Assembly (NCBI RefSeq): GCF_017565645.3
Contig: NZ_CP086136.1
Location: 7,547,501 to 7,611,500 of the forward strand
Length of the DNA: 64,000 nucleotides
Reading direction: 5' to 3'
DNA from: Bradyrhizobium barranii subsp. barranii
GTDB taxonomy: Bacteria; Pseudomonadota; Alphaproteobacteria; Rhizobiales; Xanthobacteraceae
Shown: in pieces, positions 17,525 through 25,878 of the stretch
How the letters are laid out: each line of letters starts with the position of its first letter
Position numbering within the stretch: position 1 is the first letter of the stretch
Notes under the pieces: model-generated
Told to the model about the DNA's origin: nothing
Databases searched by the model: none
Seen by the model: the letters and a program-made list of their open reading frames with translations, nothing else
Made by a program: the position numbers and the translations under genes

Positions 17525-17824
17525 ATGGGAACAACAAAATTCATCTTCGCATGCGCTGCAGCCATCAGCACGCTTGCGTCCCCCGCTTTTGCTGACGACA
17601 TGACCGGGATGGTCACCAGAATAGACCGGCTCAACAGCACGATCTCGATCCAGCAGACACAGAAGGGCACGGTCGGCGGCAGCGCAGGCGGCGCCGGCAC
17701 GCTTCAGGAGTACAAGGCCAAGGACGCCGCGATGCTGGATGCCGTCCATGCCGGCGACAGGGTGACGTACTCGGCGACCGACGACAACGGTACGGGCACG
17801 CTGACGAAGCTGCAGAAGCAGTAG
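17525..17824 (+). CDS. Small periplasmic OB-like (DUF1344/CusF-like) protein
   Basis: Protein of 99 aa with a signal peptide ending SPAFA/DDM. The mature domain of about 75 residues (MTGMVTRIDRLNSTISIQQ, then VHAGDRVTYSATDDNGTGTLTKL) has the strand pattern of small OB-fold proteins such as DUF1344 and CusF. The metal-binding Met/His residues of true CusF are absent, so copper binding is not supported. It has a glycine-rich loop GTVGGSAGGAG. It stands alone, 140 bases after the lut-like operon, and probably has its own promoter. Confidence 0.6.
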   Translation: MGTTKFIFACAAAISTLASPAFADDMTGMVTRIDRLNSTISIQQTQKGTVGGSAGGAGTLQEYKAKDAAMLDAVHAGDRVTYSATDDNGTGTLTKLQKQ

Positions 17825-17835
17825 GCAGGATCTTT

Positions 17836-18110
17836 CCTCTCCCCGCGTGCGGGGAGAGGCCGGAATGCGCGCGAAGCGCGGATTCCGGGTGAGGGGGAGC
17901 CTCCGCGAGTCCGTCCGGTCAACATTCGCGACGCTCCATCCCACCGTCATTGCGAGCGTAGCGAAGCAATCCAGAATCCCTCCGCGGAAAGACGCTGGAT
18001 TGCTTCGCTGTGCTCGCAATGACGACGAGGAAGCAGCGCGTATCTTCAACACCGCGCCCGCGGAGAATCCCCCTCACCCCAACCCTCTCCCCGCAAGCGG
18101 GGCGAGGGAG
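17836..18110. repeat. Cluster of three palindromic repeats
   Basis: The 305-base gap between the small periplasmic protein and the CxxxCW gene is almost filled by three inverted repeats. (1) 17836-17889: perfect 11-base arms CCTCTCCCCGC/GCGGGGAGAGG, followed by the pair CCGGAAT/ATTCCGG. (2) 17945-18024: 30-base arms starting CGTCATTGCGAGC with two mismatches. (3) 18069-18110: CCCTCTCCCCGC/GCGGGGCGAGGG. Types 1 and 3 are related to each other and to the elements at 1445 and 21565. No gene is seen here. Confidence 0.8.
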
Positions 18111-18129
18111 CGCACCTGCGCTCGCTCAA

Positions 18130-18687
18130 CTACTGCTCTGGCCGCGGCTGCGGCTGCGTCTCCTCGGTCGGAAGGTTTGCGCGCTCCCAGCCGTCGGTGC
18201 CGTCGGGGTACCAGGCGACGTTGGCGTAACCGTCGGCCAAGGCGCGCTTGGCGGCGTTCCAGGACATCCAGCAGTCGGCCAGGCAATAGATCACCAGCAG
18301 CGCAGCCTTGTCGCCGCGCGCGGCGTGGGCGAGGCCGCGCTGGAAATAATCGTCCATGGCGGGCGGCAGCACGCCGTAGCCGGTGTCCGGCAGCCAGGTG
18401 CTGCCCGGTATGTTTTTTCGCGGCATATCGCGCCAGACGGTGCCTTCGGGAAGGTTCTTCGGCTTCGGCGCGCGCGGCAGCACGTCGATGAAGGCGCCGC
18501 TCTTCGCACGCCAGATTGCTTCGGCCTCCGCAGTCGTCAGCACGCGCGCGCCAGTGAGCGTCGCCGGCACCGGCGCGCGGTAATTGTCGGAGCGATACCC
18601 CTCGGGCTCGAACGGCTCCTGCTGCTGCGCCAACGCCGGCGCCACCAGAATGGCGGCAACCAGCGCAGCGGCAGCGCGCCGCCTCAT
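18130..18687 (-). CDS. PQQ-associated CxxxCW-motif protein
   Basis: Periplasmic protein of 185 aa with a signal peptide ending APALA/QQQEP. It has a rhodanese-like layout: AIWRAKSGAFIDVLPR, IPGSTWLPDTGYG, then the motif YCLADCWMSWNAAKRA with Cys135 and Cys139 followed by Trp140. This is the CxxCW family that tracks PQQ-dependent alcohol oxidation systems by gene neighbourhood (TIGR03865 type). The cysteine pair suggests a redox or sulfur relay function, still unproven. Its start overlaps the stop of xoxJ by ATGA, so the two are coupled. Confidence 0.88.
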   Translation of the reverse strand: MRRRAAAALVAAILVAPALAQQQEPFEPEGYRSDNYRAPVPATLTGARVLTTAEAEAIWRAKSGAFIDVLPRAPKPKNLPEGTVWRDMPRKNIPGSTWLPDTGYGVLPPAMDDYFQRGLAHAARGDKAALLVIYCLADCWMSWNAAKRALADGYANVAWYPDGTDGWERANLPTEETQPQPRPEQ

Positions 18688-19565
18688 GGCGTCTTCTTGG
18701 CCGTCTCCGCGCCGAGCGGCTTGTCGCTCTCGTCGAGCAGCGGCACGCCAAAGTCGATCAGTATCTTGTTGATCTCGCCCTGGTTCTCCTGGATCAGCTT
18801 GTTGAGCTGCCGCTTCCAGTTCTGGTCGGCGGGGCGCACGCCCATGCCGATGCGATAGACCAGCTTTGGCCCTGTGGTTTCCTTCACCAGCGGCGTGACA
18901 TGCAACGAGCCGGCCTTCTTCGCATAATACCCGGCCATCGGCCCCCACAGCACGCCTGCGTCGATCTTGCCGGCGACGAGGTCGTCGACCATCGCCTGTG
19001 CGGAGCTGTCGAAGCGCGTGTCGATCATCAGGGGATAGGGTTTTGCATCGCCCATCAGGCCGGCGATCGCCATGTTGGTGGCCGGCGGCGTGCCGGCGAC
19101 GATGCCGACATGCTTGCCTTTCAACTTCGGGTCTTCGAGCGTATCGACTTCCTCGAGCCCGCTGCCTGTTTTCGCGACCAGCGCGTATGACGTGCGATAA
19201 TAGGGATTGGTGCCCTGCACGAGATCGTCGCCTTGCGGAAATCCCATGATGACGTCGCAGCGATGCGCGCCCAGCGTCATCCGCACGAAGCCGGTGGCCT
19301 GCGGGAAGAAGACGTAGTCGAGCTTCTTCTGGAGCTTGTCTGCGAGCAGCTCGGCGAGCTTGTTCTCGAACCCCTCGCCCTTCTCGTTCGAGAACGGCAG
19401 ATTGCGCGGGTCTGCACAGACGCGCAGCACTTTTGGATCGACCAGCTCGAACGAGAGGTCGCCGGTCTCGCTGGTCTGCGCAATGGCGACGTCGCCGAAT
19501 GCGCAGGATGCCACCAGGACCCACAGTGAAAACAACCAGCGACGATGTCGCCCGGCCTCCGTCAT
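18684..19565 (-). CDS. xoxJ: XoxJ-type periplasmic protein of the methanol oxidation system
   Basis: Periplasmic binding-protein fold of 293 aa. It matches the MoxJ/XoxJ family linked to quinoprotein dehydrogenases (TIGR03871 type): KVLRVCADPRNLPFSNEKGE at the mature N-terminus, DYVFFPQATGFVRMTL, RCDVIMGFPQG, ATNMAIAGL and GVLWGPMAGYYAKK. XoxJ is thought to help activate or load XoxF rather than transport a solute. The start at 19565 has GAGGAGGAA five bases upstream, which beats the longer frame to 19676. It is divergent from the metallohydrolase gene and drives the CxxxCW gene. Confidence 0.9.
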   Translation of the reverse strand: MTEAGRHRRWLFSLWVLVASCAFGDVAIAQTSETGDLSFELVDPKVLRVCADPRNLPFSNEKGEGFENKLAELLADKLQKKLDYVFFPQATGFVRMTLGAHRCDVIMGFPQGDDLVQGTNPYYRTSYALVAKTGSGLEEVDTLEDPKLKGKHVGIVAGTPPATNMAIAGLMGDAKPYPLMIDTRFDSSAQAMVDDLVAGKIDAGVLWGPMAGYYAKKAGSLHVTPLVKETTGPKLVYRIGMGVRPADQNWKRQLNKLIQENQGEINKILIDFGVPLLDESDKPLGAETAKKTP

Positions 19566-19694
19566 CGCGCTTCCTCCTCGGTTTGTTTGAATGCTAGCCA
19601 TGCAACGCATGACGCGCCATGCTTTGCCAAACTTTGTGTTGGCTTTGGTTTGTTGCAGTGCAGTGCGGCAAGCCATCTGAACTGAGGCGGAAAA

Positions 19695-20621
19695 GTGTCT
19701 CGCATCGCTTCCTTGATCGCAGCCCTGTCCCTGCTGGGGACAGCAACGCTAGCACGCGCCGGGGCAGCCGAATTGCCTGTGAGCGAAGTCGCACCGGGAA
19801 TCTTCGTGCACTCCGGGACCACCGCCCTCATGACCCGCGAGAACGAAGGCGACATCGCCAATGTCGGCTTCATCGTCGGCCAAGACGCAGTGGCGGTGAT
19901 CGACTCCGGCGGCAGCCTGCGTGAGGGCGAGGCGCTGCTGGCGGCGGTGCGGGCTCGCACATCCAAGCCGATCCGCTACGTCATCAACACCCATGGCCAT
20001 CCCGACCATGTCTTCGGCAATGCGGCCTTTGCCGCAGAGGGAACCAGCTTCGTCGGCCACAGCAAGCTGCCCCAGGCGCTGGCGACGCGCGGGCCGTATT
20101 ATCTCGACAATTTTAGACGCATCATGGGTAGCGAATTGATCGATCCCGTGAAGATCGTGCCGCCCACCCTGCTCGTCGTTGATACCCTGAAGCTCGATCT
20201 CGGGTCGCGCCGACTCACCTTGCGGGCCTGGTCGGCCGGGCACAGCGACAACGATCTGACCGTGTTCGACGAGACCAGCAAGACGCTGTTCGCGGGCGAT
20301 CTCGTCTTCCTCCGCCATATTCCGGTGATGGACGGCAGCATCCGCGGCTGGCTCGGCACGCTCGGGGAACTCGATAAAATTCCGGCGCAGCGCGTCGTGC
20401 CGGGTCACGGGCCTGTGAGCGACTGGCCTGCCGCGCTCGGCGACGAGCGGCGTTATCTCAGAACCCTGCTGGCGGACGTCCGGGCGTCGAACAAGAAGGG
20501 CGAGCCGATCCGGACTGCCGCCGACAAGGCGGCCGCATCGGAACGGCCGCATTGGCAATTGTTCGACGACTACAATGCCCGCAACGCAACCGCAGCATTT
20601 TCGGAAATTGAATGGGAGTAG
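19695..20621 (+). CDS. Quinoprotein-relay zinc metallohydrolase (MBL fold)
   Basis: Periplasmic metallo-beta-lactamase-fold protein of 308 aa with a signal peptide ([18 protein letters not shown]). Zinc ligands are visible in [11 protein letters not shown] (His100, His102, Asp104, His105), in [11 protein letters not shown] and in [10 protein letters not shown]. It fits the SoxH-related metallohydrolases that accompany PQQ dehydrogenases and the fused SoxYZ-like carrier (TIGR04558/04559 type), which lies directly downstream. Its substrate may be a conjugate carried on that protein. The start is GTG at 19695. The only other in-frame Met near the N-terminus would lose the signal peptide. Confidence 0.88.
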   Translation: MSRIASLIAALSLLGTATLARAGAAELPVSEVAPGIFVHSGTTALMTRENEGDIANVGFIVGQDAVAVIDSGGSLREGEALLAAVRARTSKPIRYVINTHGHPDHVFGNAAFAAEGTSFVGHSKLPQALATRGPYYLDNFRRIMGSELIDPVKIVPPTLLVVDTLKLDLGSRRLTLRAWSAGHSDNDLTVFDETSKTLFAGDLVFLRHIPVMDGSIRGWLGTLGELDKIPAQRVVPGHGPVSDWPAALGDERRYLRTLLADVRASNKKGEPIRTAADKAAASERPHWQLFDDYNARNATAAFSEIEWE

Positions 20622-20697
20622 TGGACGCGCTACGCTGGACGGGGGGTCGGCTGCGCCGACCCAGAGAAAACTGCTTCGTCCGCACGGGACCACGACC

Positions 20698-21516
20698 ATG
20701 ACGGGATGCACACGCCGCCTGCCCCTGATCGCCGCATTGCTCGGCATCGCCTTCGCTGTGCCGGCGAGCGCCGAGGAGGCTTACGATCCCTGGCCGGGCC
20801 TGGTGCAGGACATCTTCAGCAACCGTCCGATCAACGACGGCAACGACGTCATCGGCATCGAGATGCCTTATCGCGCCGAGGACGCGGCGATCGTGCCGGT
20901 GACCCTGCGCAGCAAACTGTCGCCCGCGGATAGCCGCCGCATCCGTTCGATCACCCTCGTCATCGACCGCAACCCGGCGCCGATGGCAGCGAAGTTCGAG
21001 CTCGGCGCAGATGCCAATGTCACCGAGATCTCCACGCGCGTGCGCGTCAACAACTACACCGACGTCCACGCGGTCGCCGAGCTCAGCGACGGCCAGCTCT
21101 ACGTCGCCAAGGCCTATGTGAAGGCCTCGGGCGGCTGCTCGGCGCCGGCAGGAAAGAACATCGAGGAAGCCAGGAACCGGCTCGGCCAGATGCGCTACCG
21201 GCAATTCGCGCGCGAGGAGGCACCGGCCAGCCGCGTCCGCGAGGCGCAGATCATGATCGGCCATCCCAACAATTCCGGGCTGCAAATGGATCAGGTCACG
21301 CAGCTCTACGTCCCCGCCTTCTTCGTCAACCAGCTGAAGCTGACGCAGGACGACAGCCCCGTGCTGTCGATGGAGGGCGGCATCTCGATCTCGGAAGATC
21401 CCAACCTGCGCTTCACGTATGTGTCAAATGGCGCCAAGCGATTCCGTGCGGAGGCGAAGGACACGGACGGGCACGTGTTCCGCAATGAATGGGATGTGGA
21501 GAAGCCGGGGACGTGA
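20698..21516 (+). CDS. Quinoprotein dehydrogenase-associated SoxYZ-like carrier
   Basis: Exported protein of 272 aa that fuses a SoxY-like domain (about 30-155) to a SoxZ-like domain (about 175-272), the TIGR04557 type. In sulfur oxidation SoxY carries intermediates on a Cys in a C-terminal GGCG arm; here the matching arm is KASGGCSAPAGKN with Cys147, now inside the fusion. The SoxZ-like part has AQIMIGHPNNSGLQMDQ and FTYVSNGAKRFRAEAKD. It follows the MBL-fold gene by 77 bases. The cargo in methanol oxidisers is unknown. Confidence 0.9.
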   Translation: MTGCTRRLPLIAALLGIAFAVPASAEEAYDPWPGLVQDIFSNRPINDGNDVIGIEMPYRAEDAAIVPVTLRSKLSPADSRRIRSITLVIDRNPAPMAAKFELGADANVTEISTRVRVNNYTDVHAVAELSDGQLYVAKAYVKASGGCSAPAGKNIEEARNRLGQMRYRQFAREEAPASRVREAQIMIGHPNNSGLQMDQVTQLYVPAFFVNQLKLTQDDSPVLSMEGGISISEDPNLRFTYVSNGAKRFRAEAKDTDGHVFRNEWDVEKPGT

Positions 21517-21564
21517 GGCTCTGCCTTCCCTCCCCCTTCAAAGTCAAACGCGGTGCGGATGACT

Positions 21565-21713
21565 GTGCCCTCGCCCCTTGTGGGAGAGGGCAGCACCGCT
21601 GGTAGACAAAAATTCGTGGGGTTTGTCTCCGCGAGCTACTCTCTTGCGATAGTATTCGCGGAGGCATACCCCTCATCCGGCGCTTCGCGCCACCTTCTCC
21701 CGCAAGGGGAGAA
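21565..21713. repeat. Palindromic repeats in a convergent gap
   Basis: Two hairpins of the GC-rich dispersed family in the 221-base gap between the SoxYZ-like gene and the small leftward exported gene: GTGCCCTC...GAGAGGGCAGCAC (21565-21596) and CTTCTCCC-GCAA-GGGGAGAAG (about 21692-21713). Between them a short inverted repeat TCCGCGA/TCGCGGA is seen. They may end both convergent transcripts. Confidence 0.65.
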
Positions 21714-21737
21714 GGGATCGCACCGTCTATGCGGCAG

Positions 21738-22097
21738 CTAGAAACACCTCACCTCGGCTTCCGCCTGCGCGCGGCGCAGATCGTTCACCGCCGAATTCGC
21801 CTGCTCGGACGTACGAAACTGGACGCCGAGATTGCCGCGCACCTGGGACATGCTCAGCGCCGTCTCGGCGGTGACGTAACGGTCATAGGACACGATCGAG
21901 GCCACCACGTCGATCGAGCAGGAGCATTGCTCGATCGACTGCCGGCTCTCGCCATTGGCCTTCATGCAGCCATAGACGTATTCGGCACGCGCCGAGGTCG
22001 GATAATCATTGGCCTCCTCGGCACGCGCGGCGTAGACGGTCGCAGCCCACACCGCCAATGCGGCGACAATCGGTCGTAGCTGTCCCGCCAGATTCAT
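21738..22097 (-). CDS. Small exported Cys-rich protein of the xox island
   Basis: Protein of 119 aa with a signal peptide (IVAALAVWAATVYAARA/EEAND). The mature part is about 95 residues with four cysteines: MKANGESRQSIEQCSCSID, an upstream YVYGC and the C-terminal VRCF. This spacing suggests two disulfides. GGGAGGA six bases before the ATG supports the start. It is divergent from the second ABC transporter (22134) with only 36 bases between starts, so a shared promoter region is likely. No known function. Confidence 0.7.
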   Translation of the reverse strand: MNLAGQLRPIVAALAVWAATVYAARAEEANDYPTSARAEYVYGCMKANGESRQSIEQCSCSIDVVASIVSYDRYVTAETALSMSQVRGNLGVQFRTSEQANSAVNDLRRAQAEAEVRCF

Positions 22098-22133
22098 GAG
22101 CGTCCTCCCGCTGGTTGCGACGAAAGCTATGCT

Positions 22134-23180
22134 ATGCGTATTGTCATGAAAAGCACTCCCTTCGAGGAAACGGCTCACAAGGTGATGAGAGCACTTGGTT
22201 TGAGAGCGCCTGGACGAACATTGGCGCTCGCGATGACGCTGGCGCTGTCGCTGGCCGCACCCGGCCGCGCCGCGGATACGATCCGCCTTGCAGTGCAGAA
22301 GACGGGAACATTCTCCTGGGAGCTGGCCGCGATCCGCGCCGGCGGGCTCGACAAGGAAGCCGATCTGTCGCTCGACGTCGCCGAGCTCGCGAGCCCCGAG
22401 GCCGGCAAGATCGCCCTGCGCGCCGGGAGTGCCGACATCATCCTGTCCGATTGGCTGTGGGTGTCGCGCGAGCGCGTGCTCGGCGCCAAGCTCACCTTCT
22501 ATCCCTATTCCAGCGCGCTCGGCGCGGTGATGGTGCCCGCATCCTCGCCGCTCAAGACGCTCGCCGACCTCAAGGGCCGCAAGCTCGGCGTCGGCGGCGG
22601 CGCGATCGACAAGAGCTGGCTGCTGCTGCAGGCGCGGATGAAGCAGGACGGCATCGACCTGAAGTCCGATGCAAGCATCGTCTATGGCGCGCCGCCTTTG
22701 ATCGCCGCCAAGGCGCTCGATGGCGAGATGGATGCGAGCCTCAACTTCTGGAATTTCTGTGCGCAGCTCGAGGCCAAGGGCTTTCGCCGCCTCGCCGGCA
22801 TCGAGGACATTTTGCCGAAGCTGGGGGCCAAGGGCGCGGTATCCGCGGTCGGTTATGTCTTCGACGAGAGCTGGGCCGCAAGCCACCGCGATGCGGTGGC
22901 GCGTTTCATTGCGATGACCCGCAAGGCCAAGCAGCTGCTGGTCACCTCGGACGCCGCGTGGGAGAAGATCGCGCCGCTCACCGGCGCGAGCGATCCGGCC
23001 ATCCTCAAGACCTACCGCGACCGCTATCGCGACGGCATTCCGCGCCGGAGCATCGTGGACGAGGAGGCGGATGCGCGCGTGCTCTATCGCGTGCTCGCCG
23101 AGATCGGCGGACGCGACCTGGTCGGGCCGGCGGCCGAGCTCGATCCCGGCACCTTCTATCACGCGGTCCCCGGAGACTGA
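22134..23180 (+). CDS. NMT1/SsuA-like periplasmic binding protein
   Basis: Substrate-binding protein of 348 aa, similar in form to the nitrate/sulfonate/taurine (NMT1/THI5-like) group: LAVQKTGTFSWELAAIRAGG, ELASPEAGKIALRAGSADI, ASSPLKTLADLKGRKLGVGGG and DASLNFWNFCAQLEAKG. A signal-peptide core (LALAMTLALSLAAPGRA/ADT) begins about 28 residues after the first ATG, so starts at 22134, 22146 or 22185 are all possible. It is the first gene of an ABC operon with permease and ATPase. The ligand is unknown; the island context suggests a lanthanide- or PQQ-related small molecule, but that is a guess. Confidence 0.82.
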   Translation: MRIVMKSTPFEETAHKVMRALGLRAPGRTLALAMTLALSLAAPGRAADTIRLAVQKTGTFSWELAAIRAGGLDKEADLSLDVAELASPEAGKIALRAGSADIILSDWLWVSRERVLGAKLTFYPYSSALGAVMVPASSPLKTLADLKGRKLGVGGGAIDKSWLLLQARMKQDGIDLKSDASIVYGAPPLIAAKALDGEMDASLNFWNFCAQLEAKGFRRLAGIEDILPKLGAKGAVSAVGYVFDESWAASHRDAVARFIAMTRKAKQLLVTSDAAWEKIAPLTGASDPAILKTYRDRYRDGIPRRSIVDEEADARVLYRVLAEIGGRDLVGPAAELDPGTFYHAVPGD

Positions 23181-23181
23181 G

Positions 23182-23919
23182 GTGCTGCGTCTTCTCTCGT
23201 TTTCCCTGTTCCTCGCGACCTGGTGGATTGCAGCGCTGTTCGTCGGCGGCGCAAAGCTGCCCTCCCCGCCTGCCGTGCTCAACGTCATCATCGCGGAAGC
23301 ATCGAGCGGCGCCCTGTTCCTGCATCTCGGCGCCACGCTGGCGCGCGTCGCACTCGCCTTCGTGCTGGCGATGTCGCTCGGCAGCGCCATCGGCTATTTG
23401 ATGGGACGGGTGAAGCTCGCCGACCGGCTCGGCGATCCCTGGCTGATCCTGCTGCTGAACCTGCCGGCGCTGGTCGTGATCGTGCTGGCCTATATCTGGG
23501 CCGGCCTGACCGAAGCGGCCGCGATCGCGGCGATCGCCATCAACAAGCTGCCGACCGCCATCGTCACCTTGCGCGAGGGCACCCGCGCGCTCGACCGTTC
23601 GCTGGACGAGATGGCCACCGTGTTCGCGATGCCGCGCTGGCGCGCGTTCCGCCATGTCGTGCTGCCGCAGCTTGCGCCCTATATCGCAGCCTCGGCCCGG
23701 TCCGGATTGTCGCTGGTATGGAAGATCGTGCTGGTGGCCGAACTGCTGGGACGGCCGAACGGTGTCGGCTTCGAGATCGGCATCGCCTTCCAGCTGTTCG
23801 ACACGCCGCGACTGCTGGCCTATTCGCTCACCTTCGCCGCCGTCGTGCTCGTCATCGAAACCTTGCTGGTGCAGCCGTTCGAAGCCCGCGCAACACGGTG
23901 GCGGCCCCGTGCGGCTTGA
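23182..23919 (+). CDS. ABC transporter permease (SsuC/TauC-like)
   Basis: Inner-membrane permease of 245 aa with about six membrane segments (FSLFLATWWIAALFVGG, LARVALAFVLAMSLGSAIG, LILLLNLPALVVIVLAYIWA). The cytoplasmic EAA loop is ALDRSLDEMATVFAMPRWRAF, which docks the ATPase. The start is GTG at 23182, preceded by GGAG and only two bases after the stop of the binding-protein gene. It overlaps the ATPase gene by 11 bases, so all three are coupled. Confidence 0.88.
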   Translation: MLRLLSFSLFLATWWIAALFVGGAKLPSPPAVLNVIIAEASSGALFLHLGATLARVALAFVLAMSLGSAIGYLMGRVKLADRLGDPWLILLLNLPALVVIVLAYIWAGLTEAAAIAAIAINKLPTAIVTLREGTRALDRSLDEMATVFAMPRWRAFRHVVLPQLAPYIAASARSGLSLVWKIVLVAELLGRPNGVGFEIGIAFQLFDTPRLLAYSLTFAAVVLVIETLLVQPFEARATRWRPRAA

Positions 23920-24649
23920 AGTCGATATCTCCGGAAAGACATTCAGGAGTGCCGCGGGCGAAACGCACGAGGTGCTGGCCCCGGTCAGCTTCGCGCTTCA
24001 ATCCGGTGAGGTCGGCGTTTTGATCGGCCCCTCCGGCTGCGGCAAGAGCACGATGCTGCGCATCATCCTCGGGCTCGACCGCGATTTCCACGGGACCATC
24101 GCGCGTCCACCGGAAGCGCGGATCGGGATGGTGTTCCAGGAGCCGCGGCTGCTGCCGTGGCGCTCGGTCGAGCAGAATGTGCGGCTTGCGGCTCCTGATA
24201 TCTCCGAGGCGAAGCTGTCGGAGCTGTTCAGGATCCTGGAGCTGGAAGCGCATCGCAGCCACTTTCCCGGCGAATTGTCGCTGGGTCTTGCCCGGCGCGT
24301 CGCGCTGGCCCGCGCCTTCGCGGTCGAGCCCGATCTGCTCGTGCTCGACGAGCCCCTCGCCTCGCTCGACGACGCGCTCGCCGGCCGCCTGCGCGACGAG
24401 ATCGCGACGCTGGTCGCAAGCCGCCCCATGATGACCCTGCTCGTCACCCACAGCCTCGACGATGCGATCCGCCTCGGCGACCGCTTGTTCTTCCTGTCGC
24501 CGCAGCCGGCGCGAATTCTGGCAGAAGTGCCCATCAGCATCCCGCGTGGCGCACGCGGCGACGCAGAGATCGCCGCGATCAGGGCGGACCTCGTGGCGAG
24601 AATCCAAGGCGAACATGGCGGCGAACACGCCGGGCGTGATGCCTCATAG
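23909..24649 (+). CDS. ABC transporter ATP-binding protein with altered signature
   Basis: ATPase of 246 aa for the SsuC-like permease. Walker A GPSGCGKST (40-48), Q-loop VFQEPRLLPW, Walker B LLVLDEPLASLD and switch THSLDDA are normal. The ABC signature, usually LSGGM in this group, reads LSLGLARRVALARA, so the second residue Gly is Leu. It may still work if paired in an unusual way, or may hydrolyse ATP slowly. The start is GTG at 23909 inside the permease gene. The C-terminus is Glu/His-rich (QGEHGGEHAG). Confidence 0.87.
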   Translation: MRLEVDISGKTFRSAAGETHEVLAPVSFALQSGEVGVLIGPSGCGKSTMLRIILGLDRDFHGTIARPPEARIGMVFQEPRLLPWRSVEQNVRLAAPDISEAKLSELFRILELEAHRSHFPGELSLGLARRVALARAFAVEPDLLVLDEPLASLDDALAGRLRDEIATLVASRPMMTLLVTHSLDDAIRLGDRLFFLSPQPARILAEVPISIPRGARGDAEIAAIRADLVARIQGEHGGEHAGRDAS

Positions 24650-24695
24650 GCAGCCACGCAAAGCGCGTGCTAAACAGGGCCCGTAGCGGAGCCCG

Positions 24696-25493
24696 ATGAT
24701 GAAGCGAATGGTCGCCCTCATGACGCTTGGTCTCGCTCTCGTCGCGACCATGGCGAGCGCGCAGGACATGATGCGTGACGTCGACCTCACGTCACCCGCG
24801 ATGGTCTCCGCGGAAATGAGCCGGCAGGAGGTCGAGGCCATCCTGGCCAAAGCCAGCGCCGGGGCGCCGGCCGATTTCACCGGCAAGCGGTTGTCGGGGC
24901 TCGATCTCTCGGGTCTCGACCTTTCCACGGCGATTCTCCGTGCGGCACGACTCAACAAGACGAAACTCGCCGGTGCCCGTCTTGATCAGGCGATCCTCGA
25001 TCAGGCGTGGCTGCTGGACGCTGATCTCGCGGGCGCGAGCCTGAAGGGCGCCAATCTGTTCGCCTCGCAGATGGCGCGCGCGCGTCTGGACGGCGCGGAC
25101 CTGACCGGTGCTCGCATCGCGGCCGACCTCACCGGCGCAAGCCTGATCGGCGCCTCGATTGCGAACGCGCATCTTGGCGCCGATATGCGCAACCAGTCGA
25201 TGGGGCTGATGCGCGCCGTGCTGCGATCCGCCAATCTGGAAGGATTGAACGCGCGCAATGCCGACCTGTCGCGCGTCGATCTCGAATTTGCCTCCCTCAA
25301 GGGAGCCGACCTGACCGGCGCATCGCTCAAAAATGCTCAGCTCGGCGGCGCCGACCTGACCGGAGCCACCGTCACTGACGCCGATTTCGAGGGCGCTGAT
25401 CTTGCCTCGGCGAAGCTGATCGCGCCAATCGGCCTTGACCGCGCCAGGAATTTCGACAAGGCAAAGAACCGCGAGCGCCTGATCAGGGAATAA
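24696..25493 (+). CDS. Exported pentapeptide-repeat protein
   Basis: Protein of 265 aa with a signal peptide (MTLGLALVATMASA/QDM). From about residue 65 on it is built of A(D/N)LxG-type pentapeptides, for example LSGLDLSGLDLS, GANLFASQMARARLDGADLTG and ADLTGASLKNAQLGGADLTG, which fold as a right-handed quadrilateral beta-helix. About 34 repeats fit. Periplasmic pentapeptide proteins have no single known function. It starts 46 bases after the ABC operon and 27 bases before the next small exported gene, so the three probably form one transcript. Confidence 0.85.
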   Translation: MMKRMVALMTLGLALVATMASAQDMMRDVDLTSPAMVSAEMSRQEVEAILAKASAGAPADFTGKRLSGLDLSGLDLSTAILRAARLNKTKLAGARLDQAILDQAWLLDADLAGASLKGANLFASQMARARLDGADLTGARIAADLTGASLIGASIANAHLGADMRNQSMGLMRAVLRSANLEGLNARNADLSRVDLEFASLKGADLTGASLKNAQLGGADLTGATVTDADFEGADLASAKLIAPIGLDRARNFDKAKNRERLIRE

Positions 25494-25520
25494 CAGGCGC
25501 GGCTTTGGGAGGATCGGCTG

Positions 25521-25868
25521 ATGCGTTGGTTTCTGGCTTTGATCGCGTTGTTGACGTTGGCCGGCGAAGCCGCCGCCCAAAGCAAGGGCAAGGGCATCCG
25601 GCTCTGGAATTTGACAACGGAGACGATCTCCGGCTTCCAGCTCTCGCCCGCCGGCAAGACCGAGTGGGGGCCGAACCAGTGCCTGAACGACAAGGACAAG
25701 GAGGTCGACCACGACGAGCGGCTGCGCATCACCGGCGTCGAACCCGGCCGCTACGACGCCAGGGTCAGCTATCCCAATGCGCGGCAGTGCATCGTCCGCG
25801 ACATCGAGATCAAGGCGGACGCGGTGTTCTCGATCGCCGACAAGGACCTGAAGGACTGCACGAAATAA
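25521..25868 (+). CDS. Small exported protein of unknown function
   Basis: Protein of 115 aa with a signal peptide (FLALIALLTLAGEAAA/QSK). The mature domain is a likely beta-sandwich: KGIRLWNLTTETISGFQLSPAG, then RLRITGVEPGRYDARVSY and a final DLKDCTK. Three cysteines are seen. A good ribosome site (GGAGGA) lies seven bases before the ATG. The gene closes the row that starts with the second ABC transporter. No known domain is recognised. Confidence 0.7.
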   Translation: MRWFLALIALLTLAGEAAAQSKGKGIRLWNLTTETISGFQLSPAGKTEWGPNQCLNDKDKEVDHDERLRITGVEPGRYDARVSYPNARQCIVRDIEIKADAVFSIADKDLKDCTK

Positions 25869-25878
25869 CGAAGGCGGC

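Noticed and set aside
17836..18110. Repeats considered as a CRISPR array
   Set aside because: The units are palindromes of different sequence and length without uniform spacers; no cas genes.
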